64,000 nucleotides of DNA from Polynucleobacter sp. AP-Jannik-300A-C4 (GTDB lineage Bacteria > Pseudomonadota > Gammaproteobacteria > Burkholderiales > Burkholderiaceae), in assembly GCF_018688335.1 (NCBI RefSeq), contig NZ_CP061316.1:1-64000 (forward strand), given 5' to 3'. Under the pieces are notes generated by a model, which searched no databases, was not told the DNA's origin, and saw only the letters and a program-made list of their open reading frames with translations. Shown piece after piece: positions 58,895-64,000 of this stretch. The stretch's first letter is position 1. Every line of letters starts with the position of its first letter. Position numbers and translations under genes: made by a program.

Positions 58895-58896
58895 TC

Positions 58897-59727
58897 ATGC
58901 CTTTGATGAAGACAAAACCGACCTCACCAGGTCGTCGCTCAATGGTCAAGGTGGTAAATCCTGACCTGCATAAAGGTAAACCTTTTGCAGCGTTGGTAGA
59001 GCCACAGTTCCAAAAAGCAGGTCGTAACAATAATGGTCACATCACTACCCGTCATAAAGGTGGTGGTCATAAGCATCACTATCGTGTTGTTGATTTCAAA
59101 CGCAATGACAAAGATGGTATTCCAGCAAAAGTAGAGCGCTTGGAATACGATCCAAACCGCAGTGCAAATATTGCATTGATCGTGTTTGCTGATGGTGAGC
59201 GTCGCTATATTCTTGCTGCAAAAGGCATGACTGTTGGTCAGGCATTGATGACTGGTGCTGAAGCCCCAATCAAGTCTGGTAACAATTTGCCAATTCGTAA
59301 CATTCCAGTTGGTAGCACGATTCACTGTGTAGAAATGTTGCCGGGCAAAGGTGCTCAAATCGCACGTTCTGCTGGTGGTTCTGCAGTGTTATTGGCTCGT
59401 GAAGGTGTATACGCTCAGGTGCGCTTGCGCTCTGGTGAAGTACGTCGTATTTTGATCGATTGCCGTGCCACTATTGGTGAAGTTGGTAATGAAGAGCATA
59501 GCTTGCGCGTTATCGGTAAAGCTGGTGCAAATCGCTGGCGTGGTATTCGCCCGACCGTTCGCGGTGTGGCAATGAACCCAGTAGATCACCCACACGGTGG
59601 TGGTGAAGGTAGAACTGGCGAAGGCCGTGTACCTGTCTCCCCATGGGGCACACCAACCAAAGGTTATCGTACACGTCGCAATAAGCGTACAACTTCGATG
59701 ATCGTTCAACGTCGTCAAAAACGTTAA
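58897..59727 (+). CDS. rplB: 50S ribosomal protein L2
   Basis: L2 supports peptidyl transfer and subunit association. The 276-residue protein has [14 protein letters not shown] and the highly conserved [13 protein letters not shown]. It lies two bases after rplW. Confidence 0.98.
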   Translation: MPLMKTKPTSPGRRSMVKVVNPDLHKGKPFAALVEPQFQKAGRNNNGHITTRHKGGGHKHHYRVVDFKRNDKDGIPAKVERLEYDPNRSANIALIVFADGERRYILAAKGMTVGQALMTGAEAPIKSGNNLPIRNIPVGSTIHCVEMLPGKGAQIARSAGGSAVLLAREGVYAQVRLRSGEVRRILIDCRATIGEVGNEEHSLRVIGKAGANRWRGIRPTVRGVAMNPVDHPHGGGEGRTGEGRVPVSPWGTPTKGYRTRRNKRTTSMIVQRRQKR

Positions 59728-59746
59728 GCGATAAGGATAAATAGAT

Positions 59747-60025
59747 ATGACACGTTCAGCTAAAAAAGGCCCATTTTGCGACGCCAGCTTAGTAAAAAAA
59801 GTTGAAGTTGCACAAGCCAACAAGGACAAAAAGCCGATCAAAACTTGGTCACGCCGTTCAACAATCCTCCCAGACTTTATTGGTCTGACGATTGCTGTAC
59901 ATAACGGTCGTCAACACGTTCCGGTATATGTATCAGAAAACATGGTGGGTCATAAGTTAGGCGAATTTGCCTTGACCCGTACTTTCAAAGGTCACGCTGC
60001 TGACAAGAAAGTAACGAAGAAGTAA
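59747..60025 (+). CDS. rpsS: 30S ribosomal protein S19
   Basis: S19 is a 30S head protein that pairs with S13. The 92-residue protein has [25 protein letters not shown] and [14 protein letters not shown]. It matches the family length. Confidence 0.98.
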   Translation: MTRSAKKGPFCDASLVKKVEVAQANKDKKPIKTWSRRSTILPDFIGLTIAVHNGRQHVPVYVSENMVGHKLGEFALTRTFKGHAADKKVTKK

Positions 60026-60035
60026 GGGGATGATG

Positions 60036-60365
60036 ATGGAAGTTAAAGCTATTCACAAGGGCGCCCGCATTTCTGCGCAAAAGACACGTTTGGTCGCTGA
60101 CCAAATCCGTGGTTTGCCAATTGCTCGCGCTATGAACATTTTGAATTTCAGCCCCAAGAAAGCTGCCTTCATTGTGAAGAAAGTTGTTGAGTCCGCAATG
60201 GCCAACGCTGAACACAATAAGGGTGCTGATATTGATGAGCTCAAGGTTTCAACAATTATTGTTGATAAGGGTACTTCCTTGAAGCGCTTCACAGCACGCG
60301 CAAAGGGTCGTGGTAACCAAATCGAAAAACAAACATGTCACATTACCGTGACCTTGAGTAACTAA
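60036..60365 (+). CDS. rplV: 50S ribosomal protein L22
   Basis: L22 contributes a hairpin to the exit tunnel. The preferred start gives 109 residues beginning [19 protein letters not shown] as in Burkholderiales; two further ATG codons (60030, 60033) lie directly upstream in frame. The [16 protein letters not shown] segment near the end is typical. Confidence 0.96.
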   Translation: MEVKAIHKGARISAQKTRLVADQIRGLPIARAMNILNFSPKKAAFIVKKVVESAMANAEHNKGADIDELKVSTIIVDKGTSLKRFTARAKGRGNQIEKQTCHITVTLSN

Positions 60366-60373
60366 GGGAAGAT

Positions 60374-61195
60374 ATGGGACAAAAGATAAACCCAACCGGA
60401 TTCCGACTCTCGGTAACGAAGAACTGGACATCAAAGTGGTATGCAAACAATACTGATTTTGCGAAGATGCTTAAAGAGGACGTAGATGTCCGCATCTATC
60501 TCAAGAAGAAGTTGAAGAATGCATCAGTAAGTAAAGTCATTATTGAGCGTCCTGCAAAGAACGCGCGCATCACAATTTACAGCTCACGCCCAGGTGTTGT
60601 GATCGGTAAAAAAGGTGAAGATATTGAAGTTCTCCGTCGCGAACTCCAGAAGCGTATGGGCGTTCCAGTCCATGTGAATATTGAAGAAATTCGCAAGCCT
60701 GAAGTTGATGCTCAGTTGATCGCTGACTCTATTACTCAACAGTTAGAGAAGCGCATCATGTTCCGTCGTGCAATGAAGCGTGCAATGCAAAATGCAATGC
60801 GCCTTGGTGCACAAGGAATCAAGATCATGTCTTCTGGTCGTTTGAATGGCGCTGAAATTGCACGTCGCGAATGGTACCGTGAAGGTCGTGTTCCTCTTCA
60901 TACACTGAAGGCTGATATTGATTACGCAACTTCAGAAGCGGAAACAACATACGGCATCATCGGTGTAAAAGTTTGGGTATACAAAGGCGATACATTAGGT
61001 CGCGGTGCTGATGCTGTAGCAGTAACGGTAGAGCCAGCAGCTGAAGAGAAAAAGCCACGTCGCGCACCAGCTAAAACAACCGCACGTAAACCAGCAGCTG
61101 ACAGCAAGCCTTTAGTTGCTGCTAAGCCAGCAGTGAAGCGTGCACCGAAAGCCGTTGAAGCCGTAAGTGCTGAAGCGCAGAAGTCAGGAGAGTAA
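60374..61195 (+). CDS. rpsC: 30S ribosomal protein S3 with basic Ala/Pro-rich tail
   Basis: S3 lines the mRNA entry channel. Residues 1 to about 215 are the normal protein ([19 protein letters not shown]-domain [26 protein letters not shown]). A tail of about 55 residues rich in Lys, Ala, Pro and Arg follows (from about 61025), resembling histone H1-type tails. Total 273 residues against 233 in E. coli; long S3 tails are known in betaproteobacteria. Confidence 0.97.
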   Translation: MGQKINPTGFRLSVTKNWTSKWYANNTDFAKMLKEDVDVRIYLKKKLKNASVSKVIIERPAKNARITIYSSRPGVVIGKKGEDIEVLRRELQKRMGVPVHVNIEEIRKPEVDAQLIADSITQQLEKRIMFRRAMKRAMQNAMRLGAQGIKIMSSGRLNGAEIARREWYREGRVPLHTLKADIDYATSEAETTYGIIGVKVWVYKGDTLGRGADAVAVTVEPAAEEKKPRRAPAKTTARKPAADSKPLVAAKPAVKRAPKAVEAVSAEAQKSGE

Positions 61196-61197
61196 GC

Positions 61198-61611
61198 ATG
61201 CTACAACCAAAGCGTCGTAAGTATCGCAAGGAACAAAAGGGACGTAACACTGGCGTGGCAACACGCGGTAGTTCAGTAGCCTTTGGTGACTTTGGATTGA
61301 AAGCTATTGGCCGTGGTCGTTTGACTGCACGTCAGATTGAGTCTGCACGTCGCGCAATGACACGTCACATTAAGCGTGGTGGTCGTATCTGGATCCGTAT
61401 TTTCCCAGACAAGCCAATTTCACAAAAGCCAGCTGAAGTACGTATGGGTAACGGTAAAGGTAACCCAGAGTACTACGTAGCAGAAATTCAACCAGGCAAG
61501 ATTTTGTACGAGATGGATGGTGTGGATGAAGGTTTGGCACGTGAGGCTTTCAAGCTTGCTGCTGCTAAGTTGCCATTGCAAACCACTTTCGTGATTCGCC
61601 ACTTAGGTTGA
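61198..61611 (+). CDS. rplP: 50S ribosomal protein L16
   Basis: L16 helps position A-site tRNA. The 137-residue protein has [31 protein letters not shown] and [12 protein letters not shown]. It lies two bases after rpsC. Confidence 0.98.
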   Translation: MLQPKRRKYRKEQKGRNTGVATRGSSVAFGDFGLKAIGRGRLTARQIESARRAMTRHIKRGGRIWIRIFPDKPISQKPAEVRMGNGKGNPEYYVAEIQPGKILYEMDGVDEGLAREAFKLAAAKLPLQTTFVIRHLG

Positions 61612-61625
61612 TCGGGATAGAGATT

Positions 61626-61820
61626 ATGAAAAAGACAGAATTAGCATCCAAAGATCTGGTTGCCTTGAATGCAGAATTAACAGAGCTTTTGAAGACTAGC
61701 TTCAAACTCCGTATGCAAAAGGGTACTCAGCAACTCACCAACACCAGCCAATTGGGTAAAACTAAGCGTGAAATTGCTCGCGTAAAGACCTTTATTACTC
61801 AAAAAACTGCACAGAAATAA
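61626..61820 (+). CDS. rpmC: 50S ribosomal protein L29
   Basis: L29 lies near the tunnel exit. From ATG 61626 the product has 64 residues ([18 protein letters not shown]), the family length. An in-frame ATG at 61608 overlaps rplP and is less likely. The [12 protein letters not shown] segment is typical. Confidence 0.95.
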   Translation: MKKTELASKDLVALNAELTELLKTSFKLRMQKGTQQLTNTSQLGKTKREIARVKTFITQKTAQK

Positions 61821-61832
61821 GGAAAAAGGGAT

Positions 61833-62102
61833 ATGACAGAATTATCTAAACCCTTGCGCCGCACCCTTGTGGGTCGTGTCGTTAGCGACAAAATGCAAAA
61901 AACTGTGACTGTGCTAGTTGAGCGCCAAGTAAAACATGCGCTTTATGGCAAATATGTTGGACAGTCCAAAAAATACCATGCTCATGACGAAGCTGGTCAA
62001 TACAAGATGGGTGATACCGTTGAAATTGCTGAATCTAAGCCAATTTCACGTACTAAGTCTTGGGTTGTAACCCGTTTAGTTCAAGAATCAAAAGGTATTT
62101 AA
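61833..62102 (+). CDS. rpsQ: 30S ribosomal protein S17
   Basis: S17 binds 16S early in assembly. The 89-residue protein has [16 protein letters not shown] and [16 protein letters not shown]. It closes the S10 group; a 186-bp spacer separates it from rplN. Confidence 0.98.
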   Translation: MTELSKPLRRTLVGRVVSDKMQKTVTVLVERQVKHALYGKYVGQSKKYHAHDEAGQYKMGDTVEIAESKPISRTKSWVVTRLVQESKGI

Positions 62103-62112
62103 AGAAATATTA

Positions 62113-62161
62113 GGGATTTTGGCGAACTTTCTTGCCAAATCCCTGTTTTGCGTAGTATGAT
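62113..62161 (+). promoter_or_regulatory. Hairpin-embedded promoter upstream of rplN (spc operon)
   Basis: A ten-bp stem with one bulged T (62113-62123 with 62134-62143) lies after rpsQ. TTGCCA (62132-62137) overlaps its 3' arm and is followed after 18 bases by TATGAT (62156-62161). The rest of the spacer, to rplN, is leader with no gene. Confidence 0.7.
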
Positions 62162-62288
62162 AGAAGGCTTCTCTGGTTTTATTGGGAGAAGCAGTGTTTT
62201 TTCATTAATTCCGGGTTTTAACTTTCGTTGAAGCCCATAGACGGAACCAAGACTGTTTGCCTTTGGCTAACAAGTTGGGGATTAAAAA

Positions 62289-62657
62289 ATGATTCAGACC
62301 GAAAGTAGATTACAGGTCGCCGACAACACAGGCGCCAGTGAAGTTTTGTGCATCAAGGTATTGGGCGGCTCTAAGCGTCGTTACGCCAGTATCGGTGATG
62401 TCATTAAAGTGACTGTAAAGTCCGCTGCTCCACGTGGCCGTGTAAAAAAAGGTGACATTTATAACGCCGTAGTAGTGAGAACTGCTAAGGGTGTTCGCCG
62501 TCCAGACGGCTCATTGATTAAGTTCGATGGAAACGCTGCGGTATTGCTCAACGCTAAGTTAGAGCCAATCGGCACACGTATCTTTGGACCAGTGACGCGT
62601 GAGTTGCGTACTGAGAAGTTCATGAAGATCGTTTCTCTCGCCCCCGAAGTTATTTAA
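62289..62657 (+). CDS. rplN: 50S ribosomal protein L14
   Basis: L14 lies at the subunit interface. The 122-residue protein starts [16 protein letters not shown] and ends with the typical [12 protein letters not shown]. It opens the spc group. Confidence 0.98.
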   Translation: MIQTESRLQVADNTGASEVLCIKVLGGSKRRYASIGDVIKVTVKSAAPRGRVKKGDIYNAVVVRTAKGVRRPDGSLIKFDGNAAVLLNAKLEPIGTRIFGPVTRELRTEKFMKIVSLAPEVI

Positions 62658-62666
62658 GAGGCTGAT

Positions 62667-62975
62667 ATGAAAAAGATTCGTAAAGGTGATTCAGTAGTTC
62701 TGTTGACTGGCCGCGATAAGGGCAAGCAAGGAACAGTTACAGCCGTTCTCGAGAACAAATTAGTAATCGAAGGCGTAAATATTTACAAAAAGAGCGTTAA
62801 GCCAAATCCAGCAGCCGGTGTTACTGGCGGCATGATTGACAAGACGATGCCTGTTCACATTTCTAATGTGGCTGTGGTTGACGGTAACGGCAAACCATCA
62901 CGTGTTGGTATCAAACTCGTGGACGGTAAAAAGCAACGTTTCCTCAAAACCACTGGCGCAACTTTAAGCGCATAA
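62667..62975 (+). CDS. rplX: 50S ribosomal protein L24
   Basis: L24 initiates 50S assembly. The 102-residue protein has the KOW motif [19 protein letters not shown] and [13 protein letters not shown]. It follows rplN by nine bases. Confidence 0.98.
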   Translation: MKKIRKGDSVVLLTGRDKGKQGTVTAVLENKLVIEGVNIYKKSVKPNPAAGVTGGMIDKTMPVHISNVAVVDGNGKPSRVGIKLVDGKKQRFLKTTGATLSA

Positions 62976-62991
62976 GGGGCACGGAGAAATT

Positions 62992-63534
62992 ATGAGCACA
63001 CGTTTTCAAGAACACTATCAAGCTAAAGTTGTTGCTGATTTGATCGCCAAGTTTGGTTACAAGTCAGTAATGGAAGTTCCACGTATCACCAAGGTAACCC
63101 TGAATATGGGCTTGGGCGATGCAGTGAACGACAAGAAAATTATCGAAAATGCAGTTGGTGATTTGACTAAAGTAGCAGGTCAAAAGCCAGTTGTGACAAA
63201 AGCAAAAAAAGCGATTGCTGGTTTCAAAATTCGTCAAGGTTACCCAATCGGTGCCATGGTCACATTGCGTGGTGCACGCATGTATGAATTTTTAGACCGT
63301 TTCGTGACTGTTGCTTTGCCACGCGTACGTGACTTCCGCGGAATTTCCGGTAAGGCATTTGACGGCCGTGGTAACTACAACATCGGCGTTAAAGAGCAAA
63401 TCATTTTCCCTGAAATCGAATACGACAAAATTGATGCCCTCCGTGGTCTCAATATCAGTATTACGACGACCGCTAAGACTGACGAAGAAGCAAAAGCTTT
63501 GTTAGCAGCGTTCAAATTCCCTTTCCGCAATTAA
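62992..63534 (+). CDS. rplE: 50S ribosomal protein L5
   Basis: L5 binds 5S rRNA and the P-site tRNA. The 180-residue protein has [32 protein letters not shown] and [20 protein letters not shown]. Length fits the family. Confidence 0.98.
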   Translation: MSTRFQEHYQAKVVADLIAKFGYKSVMEVPRITKVTLNMGLGDAVNDKKIIENAVGDLTKVAGQKPVVTKAKKAIAGFKIRQGYPIGAMVTLRGARMYEFLDRFVTVALPRVRDFRGISGKAFDGRGNYNIGVKEQIIFPEIEYDKIDALRGLNISITTTAKTDEEAKALLAAFKFPFRN

Positions 63535-63543
63535 GAGGCTAAC

Positions 63544-63849
63544 GTGGCAAAACTATCCCTAATTGAGCGCGAGAATAAGCGCACAAAAACTGTAGAGAAG
63601 TACGCTGTAAAGCGTGCTGAACTCAAGGCAATCATTGCTGATCAATCACGCAGCGATGAAGAGCGCTATGAAGCTCGCTTGAAGCTACAGGCACTCCCAC
63701 GTAACGCAAGCCCGATTCGTCAAAGAAATCGTTGTTCATTAACCGGTCGTCCGCGCGGCGTATTTAGCAAGTTTGGTTTAGCGCGTAGCAAAATTCGTGA
63801 AATCGCCTTCCGTGGCGAAATCCCCGGTTTAACCAAGGCCAGCTGGTAA
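63544..63849 (+). CDS. rpsN: 30S ribosomal protein S14 (zinc-free type)
   Basis: S14 is a 30S head protein. The 101-residue, E. coli-like form lacks the four-cysteine zinc motif (only one Cys is seen, in [11 protein letters not shown]). It starts with GTG, nine bases after rplE. Confidence 0.97.
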   Translation: MAKLSLIERENKRTKTVEKYAVKRAELKAIIADQSRSDEERYEARLKLQALPRNASPIRQRNRCSLTGRPRGVFSKFGLARSKIREIAFRGEIPGLTKASW

Positions 63850-63873
63850 GCGGCGAAAGAATTAGGAGAACTC

Positions 63874-64000
63874 ATGAGTATCAGCGATCCAATCGCCGAC
63901 ATGTTGACAAGGATCCGCAATGCGCAAGCAGTGCAGAAACCCGTAGTCTTGATGCCGTCGTCAAAAGTTAAAGTAGCTATTGCAAAAGTCTTGCAGGATG
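63874..64000 (+). CDS. rpsH: 30S ribosomal protein S8 (N-terminal part, cut by window end)
   Basis: The frame starts at ATG 63874 after TAGGAGAA and encodes [18 protein letters not shown], the typical S8 N-terminus. It stays open to the last base. About 42 residues of roughly 131 are visible. Confidence 0.95.

Overview
The window looks like the origin-proximal end of the chromosome of a Polynucleobacter-like betaproteobacterium (Burkholderiaceae). It is linearised eight bases upstream of dnaA. The assignment rests on Burkholderiales-type proteins (RpoB, L22, a DUF3717 protein), a betaproteobacterial 16S rRNA, moderate GC content, and the order dnaA-dnaN-gyrB plus rrn-tRNA-tufB-secE-nusG-rplKAJL-rpoBC-str-S10-spc. 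The genus is inferred from memory of these features, not from a search.

Layout. (1) 1-6.06 kb: dnaA, a 265-bp oriC with DnaA boxes and a DnaA-trio-like run, dnaN, gyrB, a SET-domain protein methyltransferase and a DUF3717 protein. (2) 6.1-10.7 kb: a complete branched-chain amino-acid-type ABC importer (livG, livF, binding protein, livH, livM). (3) 10.9-15.3 kb: mnmG-rsmG-parA-parB with two parS sites, one in the mnmG promoter region and one inside mnmG. (4) 15.3-23.6 kb: the F-type ATP synthase operon (atpI-like, atpBEFHAGDC) followed by hemE. (5) 23.6-32.6 kb: a mosaic of single genes: priA behind a DnaA-box cluster, gcvH, a metallo-hydrolase, a tiny zinc-ribbon gene, a fatty acid desaturase, tRNA-Arg, two cytochromes c, rsmI, a SIS-domain isomerase, a BON lipoprotein and a GNAT acetyltransferase. 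(6) 32.6-38.3 kb: one rRNA operon (16S-tRNA-Ile-tRNA-Ala-23S-5S) with a near-consensus promoter, boxA elements, long processing helices and a strong terminator. (7) 38.3-52.2 kb: tRNA-Tyr-Gly-Thr-tufB-tRNA-Trp-secE-nusG-rplKAJL-rpoBC. (8) 52.2 kb to the end: the str, S10 and spc ribosomal protein clusters, running off the window inside rpsH.

Almost everything is core machinery for replication, segregation, energy, transcription and translation, in a conserved order. I found no CRISPR array, prophage, insertion sequence, toxin-antitoxin or defence island, and I do not claim a wholly new system. The most interesting signals lie in the details: a terminator directly in front of rplJ, two mutually exclusive hairpins between rplL and rpoB, a long Ala/Pro/Glu tail on ribosomal protein L10, an arginine replacing the Walker A lysine in LivF, a eukaryote-like SET protein directly behind gyrB, a parS site overlapping a probable mnmG promoter, a DnaA-box cluster before priA, and two tuf genes that appear identical.
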